64,000 nucleotides of DNA from Lentisphaera profundi (GTDB lineage: Bacteria > Verrucomicrobiota > Lentisphaeria > Lentisphaerales > Lentisphaeraceae), in NCBI RefSeq assembly GCF_028728065.1, contig NZ_CP117812.1, forward strand, positions 1,364,001 to 1,428,000, given 5' to 3'. Position 1 is the first letter of the stretch. Every line of letters begins with the position of its first letter. Below are positions 7,852 to 16,885 of the stretch, in pieces. The position numbers and the translations under genes are program-made. A model generated the notes under the pieces. The model was given only the letters and a program-made list of their open reading frames with translations. It had not been told where the DNA came from and did no database searches.

Positions 7852-10302
7852 ATGCATTCATTTTTATACACTGATGATATCGCTGTTTTCTCTCCTCAAG
7901 AAAATATCAGTTCAGGATCATCTATTGCCGTAATTAAAGATATAAAGGCCAACAAATCACTGCCCTCTGATTTTGAAATGTGTCCTACTTTTTCTTTTTC
8001 CGAGCAAGCCTATATCACGATGTCAAAAGTTAATGAAGAAGGAACTTTTCCGCGACGTCAACGGACGGTCTTTCCTTGCTTAAAAAATTATGATTTTTAT
8101 GGAGCTGGAGAGCAACTGGGCAAACTACGAAAGAATGGTGAAGTTTTAGCGGCCTATAATCGTGATAACTTTATGTATAAGCAAGGGCAGAACCTTTATC
8201 AAGCACACCCGTGGGTGCTTGCCGTTGGCCCCAAGGGTGAGAGTTACGGCTTTTTAGCAGACAGCCATAGTCGTGGGGAAATAGATCTACGTCAAGATAA
8301 AGTTTGTTTTGAATTCGAAGGTGAGGCTCATCGAGTTTTTGTATTAAGTGCGAATAGTCCCCAAGGGGTCCTGAAAATGCTAGCTGATTTGATTGGAAAA
8401 ATCACCTTGCCACCTAAATGGGCTTTGGGATATCAACAATGCCGTTATTCCTATATGGATGATCAGGAAGCTAAATCTATTATTGATAATTTCCGTAAGC
8501 GTGACTTAGCCTGTGATGTAATTTGGTTTGATATTGATTACATGGATAAGTACAAGATCTTTACTTTTGATTCAAAAGCTTTTCCTGATCCTCAAGCAAT
8601 GAATGATTATGCACACGCAAACAATTTTAAAACAGTGTGGATGCTTGATCCTGGAGTGAAAATCGAAAAGGATTATGCTATCTACGAAGAACTCCATAAA
8701 AAGGGATTTTATCTCCAAGTAGATGCCGAAACTAGGCATAAGTCTCAAGTATTTAAGGCCACTGTCACAGCTAGTTCAAATAATGATTATGTAAATTCAC
8801 TGATCGATGGAGATCTTAGTCAATCTTGGCAGGCTTCAAAAGAAAATACTAAAGTTCAGATAATGATTGATTTAGCGGCCTTATGTGAAGTTTTAACAGT
8901 AGATCTATACTGGTCATTAGATTATCCCGAAAATTACAAAGTTTATACTTCAAGAGATTCAAAAAAATGGGACTTATTGGGCATAGAAAAAGCCCATGTC
9001 TCAGGTGGACTTCACAGCATTAAAGCGACGCGGCAAACTCAAGCACAATATTTAAAAATTCAATATCCCCAAGAGAATCAAGTTTATTGTTTAGATCAAA
9101 TCATGTTCAATGGAGAGAGTTTTAAAGCTCTAAAAGATATTGCGGTAGATAATATGTTTGTAGGCAATGTCTGGCCTGGACCTTGCGCCTTTCCCGACTT
9201 TACGAATCAAGAGTGTAACGATTGGTGGTCAAAACTATTTCCTGAATTCATATCCTTTGGAATAGATGGGGTATGGAATGATATGAATGAACCTGCAGTA
9301 TTTGGTGGGGGCCCTCAAATGACGGCGCCTGATCAAGTTAAACATTCTGGTGGCTTAGGAATTAATGATACGACCTTGAAAGCGGACTCACATAGTAATT
9401 ATCATAATGCTTATGGAATGCTCATGGCTAAAGCTAGTCGTGAAGGCATGCTTATGGCCCAGAAAGATAAACGTCCCTTCGTACTCACTCGAGCTAATTA
9501 TTTAGGTGGACATCGCTATGCGGCGACTTGGACAGGAGATAACTGTTCAACAAAAAAACACATGAAGCTAGCAACGCCAATGTGTTTAAACTTATCTCTG
9601 TCAGGGCAAGTTTTTGTAGGTCCTGACCTTGGTGGTTTTGCAGGAGATGCCAATGCTAGTTTATTTGCAGAATGGATGGCTATAGGTGTCTTTTATCCTT
9701 TCATGCGTGGACATTCATCTAAAGGAACTAATCGCAAGGAACCTTGGGCTTTTGGCGAGGCTATAGAGCAATCCTGTCGGATATCATTACAACGCCGCTA
9801 TCGTTTATTACCTTATTTATACAGCTTATTTTGGAGAGCAGAGAGTAGTGGTATGGGAATTATGCAGCCCGCATTTTTTGCCGATCTCACAAATCGTTCG
9901 CTCAGAAAAGAGGAAAATAAATTTCTACTTGGAGATGATCTACTTATTGTTCCTAACTGGGATAAAACTAAACGTTTCCCCAAAGGTAAGTGGAAGCGAA
10001 TCTCACTAGTAGAAGGCGATTTAGATGATCAGTACCAAGCCAGTGTTTATTTGCGAGAGGGAGCCATTTTAGCTCTTGGGGAAAGCGTGAATTATACTGA
10101 GGCACAAAATCCCTATAAGCTAGACTTAATTATAAACCCTGATGAAAATGGCGCTGCAAGCACGAGTATTTATGTAGACGAAGGAGATGGATGGGCTTAT
10201 AAAGAAGGTGAATTTGAAGTTTTTAAACTCAATTATGAATCAGGGAAATTGAAAAAGTCATCTCCTAAACTTAATATTCTAGATGTCCAGGTTTTAGCTT
10301 AG
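7852..10302 (+). CDS. GH31 alpha-glucosidase with an inserted F5/8-type C domain
   Basis: A glycoside hydrolase family 31 enzyme. The catalytic nucleophile is in GVWNDMNEPAVF (about residue 475) and the acid/base aspartate in WTGDNCSTKKHM (about 560). It begins with an N-terminal beta domain and ends with beta-sandwich domains. Between KKGFYLQVDAETR (about 295) and FVGNVWPGPCAFPDF (about 435) the barrel is interrupted by about 125 residues that look like a discoidin/F5/8 C (CBM32-type) domain: TASSNNDYVNSLIDGD, SQSWQA, YPENYKVYTSRDSKKWDLLG, AQYLKIQYP. No signal peptide is seen, so the enzyme is probably cytoplasmic. The ATG lacks a strong Shine-Dalgarno and may depend on coupling to the preceding phosphatase gene. 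Confidence 0.92.
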   Translation: MHSFLYTDDIAVFSPQENISSGSSIAVIKDIKANKSLPSDFEMCPTFSFSEQAYITMSKVNEEGTFPRRQRTVFPCLKNYDFYGAGEQLGKLRKNGEVLAAYNRDNFMYKQGQNLYQAHPWVLAVGPKGESYGFLADSHSRGEIDLRQDKVCFEFEGEAHRVFVLSANSPQGVLKMLADLIGKITLPPKWALGYQQCRYSYMDDQEAKSIIDNFRKRDLACDVIWFDIDYMDKYKIFTFDSKAFPDPQAMNDYAHANNFKTVWMLDPGVKIEKDYAIYEELHKKGFYLQVDAETRHKSQVFKATVTASSNNDYVNSLIDGDLSQSWQASKENTKVQIMIDLAALCEVLTVDLYWSLDYPENYKVYTSRDSKKWDLLGIEKAHVSGGLHSIKATRQTQAQYLKIQYPQENQVYCLDQIMFNGESFKALKDIAVDNMFVGNVWPGPCAFPDFTNQECNDWWSKLFPEFISFGIDGVWNDMNEPAVFGGGPQMTAPDQVKHSGGLGINDTTLKADSHSNYHNAYGMLMAKASREGMLMAQKDKRPFVLTRANYLGGHRYAATWTGDNCSTKKHMKLATPMCLNLSLSGQVFVGPDLGGFAGDANASLFAEWMAIGVFYPFMRGHSSKGTNRKEPWAFGEAIEQSCRISLQRRYRLLPYLYSLFWRAESSGMGIMQPAFFADLTNRSLRKEENKFLLGDDLLIVPNWDKTKRFPKGKWKRISLVEGDLDDQYQASVYLREGAILALGESVNYTEAQNPYKLDLIINPDENGAASTSIYVDEGDGWAYKEGEFEVFKLNYESGKLKKSSPKLNILDVQVLA

Positions 10303-10307
10303 TCATT

Positions 10308-10826
10308 TTAACTATAGATACTTAATTTTTTTGTGATGTTATTACAATTCCTTCGTGATGCGGCATAATAGCTATTCGTGATATTAGAATGAGTTCTAGA
10401 AGTCTTGGGGTGGTTTGAACCCTGTTTTCGTAAAATAACTACCTGAAGTTTATCTATAATGATTTCAACAGATAAAGAAATAGCTCTAATATAATTCATC
10501 ATCAGTTCATAGTAGTCTCTTTGTTTTCGAGACATGTAGCGGTGATGTTTTTTATGTGCCATAACACTAGACTCTTTCAAGTCATCAATAGTCACTTTAA
10601 GTGCCTGGGCATCAATGAGAATTTCAGAATAATGTTGAGGTGAGTTTACTAGGCGGGTTAAATTAGCTTTAATCCCTTGAGTTTTCTTTTTAACCAAGTA
10701 ATGAATTTTATTATAGTTTTGGAAAATTAATTTAGACCGTTCTTCTAGATTAATTAACTCTTCTGCTGATTGCGTATTTTGAGATTTAATTATTGATTTG
10801 ATTAAGTGGTTTTTTAATGGTTTCAT
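10308..10826 (-). CDS. Hypothetical basic protein
   Basis: 172 residues, rich in Lys/Arg/Ser and predicted by eye to be mostly helical (SAEELINLEERSKLIFQNY; ISLSVEIIIDKLQVVILRK). No signal peptide or recognisable motif. GGAG 9 bases before the ATG supports the start. It converges on the GH31 gene with a 5-bp gap. I do not recognise the family. Confidence 0.6.
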   Translation of the reverse strand: MKPLKNHLIKSIIKSQNTQSAEELINLEERSKLIFQNYNKIHYLVKKKTQGIKANLTRLVNSPQHYSEILIDAQALKVTIDDLKESSVMAHKKHHRYMSRKQRDYYELMMNYIRAISLSVEIIIDKLQVVILRKQGSNHPKTSRTHSNITNSYYAASRRNCNNITKKLSIYS

Positions 10827-11163
10827 TCTAATAACTCCAAAGTTTTATAAACGATCAATGCTCATTTGTAGATAGATGATTTGAGTAGATTTTTTAAATC
10901 TGTAAAAATTCTATATAGAAATGTCCTTGTGTTTTTGGCTTATTGTCATTAAACATCTTTGTTTTAGCGCTCTTTCTAATTATTAATATTTCATTAATGT
11001 ATGCGAATTTAAACTGAATAAAATACAAACTTAACCAAATATTAATAATTATGATGGTTTTATTTACGATTCCTAGATCATAACATGATGAAAAGAGTGA
11101 TTATGGATTAATTAGAAGCCCTGTGATTGAGGAATAGGTTCTGTCTGAATCAATTCACAGTGA
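10827..11163. other. AT-rich intergenic stretch
   Basis: About 340 bp with no open frame of note. It must carry the promoter of the 10308-10826 gene and ends at the target duplication of the IS66 element. I see nothing else in it. Confidence 0.6.
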
Positions 11164-11171
11164 CTTAATAG
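11164..11171 (+). repeat. Left target-site duplication of the IS66 element
   Basis: CTTAATAG, identical to the 8 bases directly after the right end of the element; 8 bp is the IS66-family length. Confidence 0.93.
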
Positions 11172-11220
11172 GTAAGCGTCAATTGAGCTGAATATTTGAA
11201 TGCCTATTTCGAAAAAAAGT

Positions 11221-12708
11221 CTATTTCTTCCAGTTTTGTGGTAGGAGTTCCATTAAATTTTCTTTTGGGTGATCAATGATTCTCCTGAGCACATCCTCTA
11301 AGTATTCTTTTGGATTGATACCCAGCTTACGACAAGTCTGGATTAAGGAGATGATATTGGCAGCCGCTTGGCCGCCTTTTTCACTGCCGAAGAAAAGCCA
11401 GTTTTTTCTACCAATAGTAAGCGGACGAATAGCGCGTTCACTCACATTGTTATCTATGCGAGCATCCGGATAAGCAAGAAAAGCTTTAAATGCTTCTTGC
11501 CGTTTAAGTAGGTACTCCATTGCCGTTTTAAGTTTGCCTTTGGGCTCACATGCTTTGTAGTAATGATCTTGAATCGTCTTTAATAGAGCTTCAACAAAAG
11601 GCTTTGTTTTCCTATTGCGAAAGCTCTGTCGCTTTGCCGAAGTACCAAGCGCCCAAGCATCCTGTTCGAGTTCAAAGAGCTTATCCATCAAAATAAGCAC
11701 TTGTTTACAGAATTCGTTTGGATTGGGTGTGTCAAAAAACTTACGCCTGGCATGAGCCCAGCAAGCCTGCCAATCGATACCATCAAGCTTATCCATTTTT
11801 TCATACGCAGCAAAAGCATCGGCATGAAAAACTCCTTGAAAGTCTTTCATTCGATCTAATGTATGGGAGTGTGAACGGTCTTTGGTGAATTCGAACCAAA
11901 CGAGAGGAGGGTCTGGACCATCGCCGCCGACATAAACCCAAATCCGACCTTCTTGAAGCTTACCTTTACCTTTTGTTTGAAGCTTAACAGGGCTGTCATC
12001 TGTAAAAACTCTTGATGAGTTTAAAATTTGATCTCGTAATAAATCACCTAAAGGTTGGAGAGTTTTTCCTAACTGGAGAACCCAGTTGGAAAGCGTTTGT
12101 CGCGCAATAGTAAGTCCATCTCGTTTGAATTGCTCTTCGATACGATAAAGAGGTAAATGGTCGGCATATTTTGAAATGAGTATATGTGACAACAAGCTCA
12201 CATCAGCACGACAGCCTGTTATCGGATGGCTGGGAACTAGAGCGGAGATAACTCCTGCCTTGGGCTTATTTGGAATATTGTATTTACGTACACGAGTCTC
12301 TATGACTTTGTAACGACCATGAACATAAACAAGTTTTTCTGATGTATCGAATCCCATGAGTTTCAGTTCTACACCAGTTATGGGATCAACTTTTTCATCT
12401 TCGGGCAAATCAATGATTTTAATTTCGCGTTCAGCATTCTCAGGGAAATTGAAATGCGTAAAGGGCTTGCGTTTCTTCTTCTTTTTTAGGGTATTTACTT
12501 TGGGTTCTTCATCTCTTTCTGGTGAATTTGAATCGCCCAGATCCTTAAGGTATTCAGTCCACTCAGGAAAAGTATCTGAGTTATCAAAGACTACAGTCTC
12601 TTTTTTACGACCATACAGCTGGGCTTTTAGATAGGTGTTTTCCTCTTCTAAAAACACAACTTTTTTGGTGAGGTCTGAGATAGTTTTAGTCATGAAATAA
12701 TATAGCAT
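11221..12708 (-). CDS. tnpC: IS66 transposase TnpC (DDE)
   Basis: A 495-residue IS66-family transposase. The DDE residues are visible in VFTDDSPVKLQ, GVFHADAFAAYEKM and NNVSERAIRPLTIGRKNW. The N-terminus has a coiled-coil-like segment (KKVVFLEEENTYLKAQLYG). The zinc-finger region usual before the catalytic core (CPxCG form) has lost its cysteines here (VDPITGVELKLMGF), a known type of variation whose effect is unknown. The C-terminal tail (TCRKLGINPKEYLEDVLRRI) is typical. Start ATG at 12708; a second Met five codons later (MTKTISDL) is equally plausible. Confidence 0.96.
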   Translation of the reverse strand: MLYYFMTKTISDLTKKVVFLEEENTYLKAQLYGRKKETVVFDNSDTFPEWTEYLKDLGDSNSPERDEEPKVNTLKKKKKRKPFTHFNFPENAEREIKIIDLPEDEKVDPITGVELKLMGFDTSEKLVYVHGRYKVIETRVRKYNIPNKPKAGVISALVPSHPITGCRADVSLLSHILISKYADHLPLYRIEEQFKRDGLTIARQTLSNWVLQLGKTLQPLGDLLRDQILNSSRVFTDDSPVKLQTKGKGKLQEGRIWVYVGGDGPDPPLVWFEFTKDRSHSHTLDRMKDFQGVFHADAFAAYEKMDKLDGIDWQACWAHARRKFFDTPNPNEFCKQVLILMDKLFELEQDAWALGTSAKRQSFRNRKTKPFVEALLKTIQDHYYKACEPKGKLKTAMEYLLKRQEAFKAFLAYPDARIDNNVSERAIRPLTIGRKNWLFFGSEKGGQAAANIISLIQTCRKLGINPKEYLEDVLRRIIDHPKENLMELLPQNWKK

Positions 12709-12739
12709 AACCCCATGATTTTTCAGCTATAAAACCAGG

Positions 12740-13051
12740 CTATTTGATCTTAAAATAGGCCCCTTTACAGCAGTGGATCATTAGCAGAAATTCCCGAAAA
12801 CTAAGCTCAGTTTTAGCTTCGGACATGTCGCTAAAAGTTCCGCGCTCCAACTGTTTATTGAAAATACAAAAACCACCTTCATCCCAGTAGAGACCTTTCA
12901 ATAAATTACGCCGTCGATTTATGAAAAGGTAGACATCTCCTGCAAAGAGATTTTCCAGATTACTTAACGCGGTTAAGCCATTGAAGCCTTTGCGGAGGTT
13001 CACGGGTTCGGGATGTAGTTTTAACTTACGATCTTTAAAATATTCTAACAT
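12740..13051 (-). CDS. tnpB: IS66 accessory protein TnpB (Orf2)
   Basis: A 103-residue protein with the IS66 Orf2 signature PVNLRKGFNGLTAL near the start and DVYLFINRRRNLLKGLYWDEGGFC in two adjoining parts, then an altered C-terminus (FREFLLMIHCCKGAYFKIK). It lies 31 bp upstream of tnpC in the same direction and is needed for transposition in studied relatives. Function is not biochemically defined in the family. Confidence 0.93.
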   Translation of the reverse strand: MLEYFKDRKLKLHPEPVNLRKGFNGLTALSNLENLFAGDVYLFINRRRNLLKGLYWDEGGFCIFNKQLERGTFSDMSEAKTELSFREFLLMIHCCKGAYFKIK

Positions 13052-13124
13052 TGTATCTCCTGGGGTAAGCCCAGACTCTAATTCAACTACTCTCCCTCGG
13101 GATATGGTTCAAATTGCCCTTTAC

Positions 13125-13132
13125 CTTAATAG
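13125..13132 (+). repeat. Right target-site duplication of the IS66 element
   Basis: CTTAATAG, the exact copy of 11164-11171. Confidence 0.93.
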
Positions 13133-13255
13133 CTATGTCTTTAGGAGCTAAAAACAAAGTATAAATATTTTAGCTAGTGTTTATTAAAAACTAAAACCAA
13201 AGCAGATCCACAGGACTTTAGTATATGGTCTGAGTTAATTCAGTGTGCAATAAAA

Positions 13256-14170
13256 CTACTGAACTAGAAGTTTATCTAGCGATTCGAATTTGGGTTCTGC
13301 GATAGCTTTGATAGGGGTATTAGGTATATCATGTAAAATCTTTATTTTTGTCCGATAAGTTTTACTTTCATGAGCTTCTAGAATTCCTACTCTACCTAAT
13401 TTTCTTTCGTGACTACGGTTTTGGTAGTAACTAGTTCCCAGTGTGATATAACTTTCTTTAAGAACTGATATATATGGCAGTGAGTCTTGTGAAAAACTTA
13501 GGTATTTGTCTCCGGTCTCAAGAAGGAGTAACTGATCGCTGTCATAGTTTAGTGCAGTTATAGCAGGTAGTGGCTTAGTGTTATCCCAATTTACATAGTC
13601 ACTTTCTTTTGATGATAAGAGAGGAAATATACTTTTGTAATTAGGATAGATAGTGGTGGATGGAGGAGTTTTGATAAGGTAGGAGAATTGAACTTCTTGT
13701 ACCTGATCACTTGGATTTTTAATGACTTCTTTGAGCTCAATAGTATGACTATCTAGATTAAAGCTAAAGGAACTCTCCAAATGAAGTTCTCCTTGAGTCG
13801 TTTTTTCCTTACTCAAGCTGATGATATGTAGAGAATTATTTCTCTTAAATCTATATGAGTAGGGCGCTTTTTTATATATGGCCCCATGTTCAAAAACTTG
13901 AAACTGATGATCTGTGCTTGCGGGGCCAGTAGAGCTAATTCCACAACGCTTAATTTCTATATTGGCAATCTTTATCTCTGGATAGAGTTGATAGAGCTCA
14001 TTATCGACTTCGAGAGTGATTCTTTCACCATCTTTTATGATCTGCCATGAATGATCCTTGTAACTACCGTTCTCTTCCCAATAATTTTCTTCGAGTATAG
14101 CTTCAGATACAGGAGCACAAGAAGATAATATTATCAGGCAGGTGATCAAGCTAATTAATATTCTACTCAT
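13256..14170 (-). CDS. Putative lipoprotein, beta-rich, unknown function
   Basis: 304 residues beginning MSRILISLITCLIILSSC: a signal peptide ending in a lipobox (LSSC), so it should be lipidated at Cys18. The rest alternates short strands (GELHLESSFSFNLDSHTIEL; VQFSYLIKTPPSTTIYP) and resembles the beta-sandwich of galactose-mutarotase-like or DUF4380-type proteins, though I cannot place it in a family. It starts 6 bp after the pepP stop in the same direction, so it is probably the last gene of the gcvH-pepP unit. Confidence 0.75.
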   Translation of the reverse strand: MSRILISLITCLIILSSCAPVSEAILEENYWEENGSYKDHSWQIIKDGERITLEVDNELYQLYPEIKIANIEIKRCGISSTGPASTDHQFQVFEHGAIYKKAPYSYRFKRNNSLHIISLSKEKTTQGELHLESSFSFNLDSHTIELKEVIKNPSDQVQEVQFSYLIKTPPSTTIYPNYKSIFPLLSSKESDYVNWDNTKPLPAITALNYDSDQLLLLETGDKYLSFSQDSLPYISVLKESYITLGTSYYQNRSHERKLGRVGILEAHESKTYRTKIKILHDIPNTPIKAIAEPKFESLDKLLVQ

Positions 14171-14176
14171 ATTATA

Positions 14177-15475
14177 TTAGCTTTGTAGTTCTTCTATTTC
14201 ATCAATTTCTTTAGGGCAGCTCGCAGTTAGATTCTCGTATGAATTTTCGAGGACGTGAATATCATCCTCTATGCGAATTCCAATTCCCCGCCAATAGGGA
14301 TCAACTGTTTGGTCATTCTTAGGTATATAAATACCAGGTTCAATAGTCACTACCATACCACTTTTAAGTTGTGAGACTTTTCCTGTATTACGGTATGAGA
14401 AGGAGGAGTCACTTACATCATGTACATCTAGGCCTAAATGATGGCTCACGCCATGAGGCACATATGTTCTAAAAAGTTTTTTCTCCATAGCTTCTTCAAA
14501 TGAAGCTTTAATGATTCCCAAATCACAAAGTTCTTGGCAAGAAAGCTCTTGAGTCAGAGAATTTAATTCAAATAAAGAACTCTCGGTATTAATCTTGGCG
14601 AATACTTGTTTCTGAACCCGTAAAGTGGCTTGGTACAATTCTTTGGCTGCAGGGCTAAATTTTCCCTTGGCAGGGAATACTCGAGTGATATCAGCCGCAT
14701 AGTTCAAATAAGAACTTCCGCCATCGACAAGGATACAATCCGAGTCTTTGTAAGGCTGATCATTTAAAATATAGTGTAGACATGTGGCATTGGCACCGGC
14801 GGCAACAATCGGCGGATAGGCCATGTCGGGCTGACCATTCATGGCACAAAAATAGCGAAACTCTGCGTCTAATTGACTTTCATTTGAGTATTTTGAAGCT
14901 GATTGCATAAGGTGCTTATGGGCCATTGAAGAAACTTGAGCCGATTTTCTCATACAATCTAAATCAAAGTCATTTTTTATAATCCGCAAATCGTGGATCT
15001 GAGTTCTCAGCCCTTCCTTACTCATGGATTCACTATAAGTTTCGAGTAGAATATTGAGTTCGTCCAATAAAGGACTAAGGAAATGTGGTAGGTGATATAA
15101 GACTTTCCGATTCCCAATTAAATGGGGAAGCTGTTTTGCTAAGTCCTTATGAGAATAGGCTTGGTCAGCTTCAAATAGATCTTTTGCCCCTTCTATACCA
15201 TGGCGTGGACCATCCCAGAGTTCTTTCAGTGGGTCTTTAGGTGGGACGAAGAGGGTGAAGCTCTGATTAGCAGTATCCAAAACAAGTATTGAATCTGCTT
15301 CAGGGTAGGCGCACAAATAATTAAAATCCGAGTCCTGCCGAAATAAGTAATGGACATCTGAATTTTTTTGACGTAAAAAATTTCCTGGAATTATAAGGAT
15401 TTCATCCTCATAATTTGCCAGGAGATTTTTTCTATTTTGAGCACAAGCTCTAAGTTGAGCTGAGCTAGGGATCAT
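14177..15475 (-). CDS. pepP: Xaa-Pro aminopeptidase (M24B)
   Basis: Removes N-terminal residues that precede proline. The N-terminal creatinase-like domain (residues 1-175) is followed by the pita-bread catalytic domain with all five metal ligands: DGGSSYLNYAADITRVFP (two Asp), VPHGVSHHLGLDVHD (His), TIEPGIYIP (Glu) and IRIEDDIHV (Glu). Length 432 matches PepP. Its ATG overlaps the gcvH stop by one base (TAATG), so it is translationally coupled to gcvH. Confidence 0.94.
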   Translation of the reverse strand: MIPSSAQLRACAQNRKNLLANYEDEILIIPGNFLRQKNSDVHYLFRQDSDFNYLCAYPEADSILVLDTANQSFTLFVPPKDPLKELWDGPRHGIEGAKDLFEADQAYSHKDLAKQLPHLIGNRKVLYHLPHFLSPLLDELNILLETYSESMSKEGLRTQIHDLRIIKNDFDLDCMRKSAQVSSMAHKHLMQSASKYSNESQLDAEFRYFCAMNGQPDMAYPPIVAAGANATCLHYILNDQPYKDSDCILVDGGSSYLNYAADITRVFPAKGKFSPAAKELYQATLRVQKQVFAKINTESSLFELNSLTQELSCQELCDLGIIKASFEEAMEKKLFRTYVPHGVSHHLGLDVHDVSDSSFSYRNTGKVSQLKSGMVVTIEPGIYIPKNDQTVDPYWRGIGIRIEDDIHVLENSYENLTASCPKEIDEIEELQS

Positions 15476-15837
15476 TACTTAATAAACTCTGCGTATTGTT
15501 CCGCAGTCATAAGTTTTTCTACAGAAGCTTGACTTACACCAGACAGTTTAAAGATCCATCCTTTAACTTCGGCATCTTCATTAATAATTTCTGGTTCGTC
15601 TTCCAAAATTTCATTAACTTCAATGATTGTTCCGGCTACAGGTGCATAGATATCTGAAGCTGCTTTCACAGATTCAACTACACTTACCGCTGCGCCTGCA
15701 TCGACACTTTCATCTGTCTCAGGCAATTCAACAAAAGTTACATCGCCCAATTCGGCGGCTGCATGTACAGAAATACCAATAGTAGCGATGTCGCCTTCGA
15801 GATTGACCCATTCGTGATCTTTAGAAAAATATTTCAT
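15475..15837 (-). CDS. gcvH: Glycine cleavage system H protein
   Basis: A 120-residue lipoyl carrier that shuttles the aminomethyl group between P and T proteins. The lipoylation site is in VVESVKAASDIYAPVAG (Lys about residue 62), and the N-terminal KYFSKDHEWVNLEG and C-terminal EQYAEFIK are typical. The gcvP, gcvT and lipoylation genes are not in the window, so the H gene stands apart from its partners. I looked upstream for a glycine riboswitch and saw none. Confidence 0.95.
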   Translation of the reverse strand: MKYFSKDHEWVNLEGDIATIGISVHAAAELGDVTFVELPETDESVDAGAAVSVVESVKAASDIYAPVAGTIIEVNEILEDEPEIINEDAEVKGWIFKLSGVSQASVEKLMTAEQYAEFIK

Positions 15838-16060
15838 CTTTGTTCCATTTAGTTATTTATTAGTTTTCCTAAAGTAACTCAAAAGTTTTGACCTGCCATA
15901 TGTATTAACTAAGACTACAATATTTTTTAGCTTTAATTCTCATTAAACTTGAAACTACTTAAAAACAAGGACTAGTTTAAGTAAGTAAATCGCTTCATTC
16001 TCGCACAGTTTATAGCTCTGTGTTTACATATGTAAATTTAATTATTTTAGGAATATCATT

Positions 16061-16885
16061 ATGAGTCGCTTTGGAGTTCTTTTAGATATTGATGGAGTGC
16101 TCTGTAATCCATCGGGTTTAATGTTAGGAGCAGCTGAATTTGTTGATGAATTAGTAAAGAAAAATATCCCCTTCATGTGCCTAAGCAATAACTCATTAAA
16201 AAAACGAAGTGAAATGTCCCAGCATTTAAAAGATCTAGGTTTAGCAGTAAAAACTGAACAGATTTACACAAGTGCAATGGCCACTGCACGTTTTTTGGCA
16301 CAACAGAAAAAGAATGCTCGAGTCTATGTGTTGGGAAGTGGAGGCTTATTGACGGCTTTAGAAAAAAATAATCTTATGATTGTAGAGGATAAGCCGGATT
16401 ATGTAATTGTGGGTGAAGGACGAGACTACAGCTTAGAGGTTGTTGATCAAGCGATTAAATTTTTGAATGAAGGAGCTCGATTAGTTACGGTCAATATGGA
16501 TAACCAGCGCTCTACAGCATTTGGTTTACGTAGTGGTTGCTGTTCTATCGTAAAACTACTTGAAGATGAGACTAATAAAAAAGCCTTAAATTTAGGAAAA
16601 CCCAGTCCGCTGATGCTTAGGTCTGCTCGCAAGTTACTGGGGATGAGAGCCTCTTTTACAGTCATGATTGGAGATCACATGGATAATGATATTTATGGTG
16701 GGATTCAGCTCGGTTATTATAGTATCATGGTCATGAGCGGTAGAGCCTCTGCAGAAGAAATGAAAAATTACTCATTCATGCCAGATAAAGTTATTGGCAG
16801 CCTGGGTGAATTGTCAGTGACAGAGCTAGAAACTATTATAGATGACAAACCCATTGACGAAGACTACTTAATCACTTTTGGATAG
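16061..16885 (+). CDS. HAD-IIA family phosphatase (NagD-like)
   Basis: 274 residues with the four HAD motifs: [13 protein letters not shown] (nucleophile and acid Asp), CLSNNS, the lysine of LGKPSP, and [11 protein letters not shown]. The cap is type IIA (NagD/phosphoglycolate or pyridoxal phosphatase group). The substrate cannot be read from sequence. AGGA lies 8 bases before the ATG. It is divergent from gcvH and its 3' end overlaps the convergent YyaL-type gene by 14 bp. Confidence 0.88.
   Translation: MSRFGVLLDIDGVLCNPSGLMLGAAEFVDELVKKNIPFMCLSNNSLKKRSEMSQHLKDLGLAVKTEQIYTSAMATARFLAQQKKNARVYVLGSGGLLTALEKNNLMIVEDKPDYVIVGEGRDYSLEVVDQAIKFLNEGARLVTVNMDNQRSTAFGLRSGCCSIVKLLEDETNKKALNLGKPSPLMLRSARKLLGMRASFTVMIGDHMDNDIYGGIQLGYYSIMVMSGRASAEEMKNYSFMPDKVIGSLGELSVTELETIIDDKPIDEDYLITFG

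Larger units (their letters stand above)
11172..13124 (-). mobile_element. Complete IS66-family insertion sequence (1,953 bp)
   Basis: Both ends can be placed to the base: the 8-bp direct repeat CTTAATAG flanks it, the left end reads GTAAGCGTCAATTG, and the right end, inverted, reads GTAAAGGGCAATTT. These are imperfect terminal inverted repeats sharing GTAA..G.CAATT. Inside are tnpB and tnpC on the minus strand; tnpA is absent and only about 70 bp remain upstream of tnpB, so it was not simply missed. Both genes are intact, so the copy may be active. Joining the flanks restores an empty intergenic site, so no gene was broken. Confidence 0.95.

Noticed and set aside
11164-13132. IS66 insertion inactivating a gene
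   Set aside because: Joining both flanks gives no continuous reading frame; the site is intergenic.
15838-16060. Glycine riboswitch before gcvH
   Set aside because: No tandem aptamer-like helices or conserved core seen.
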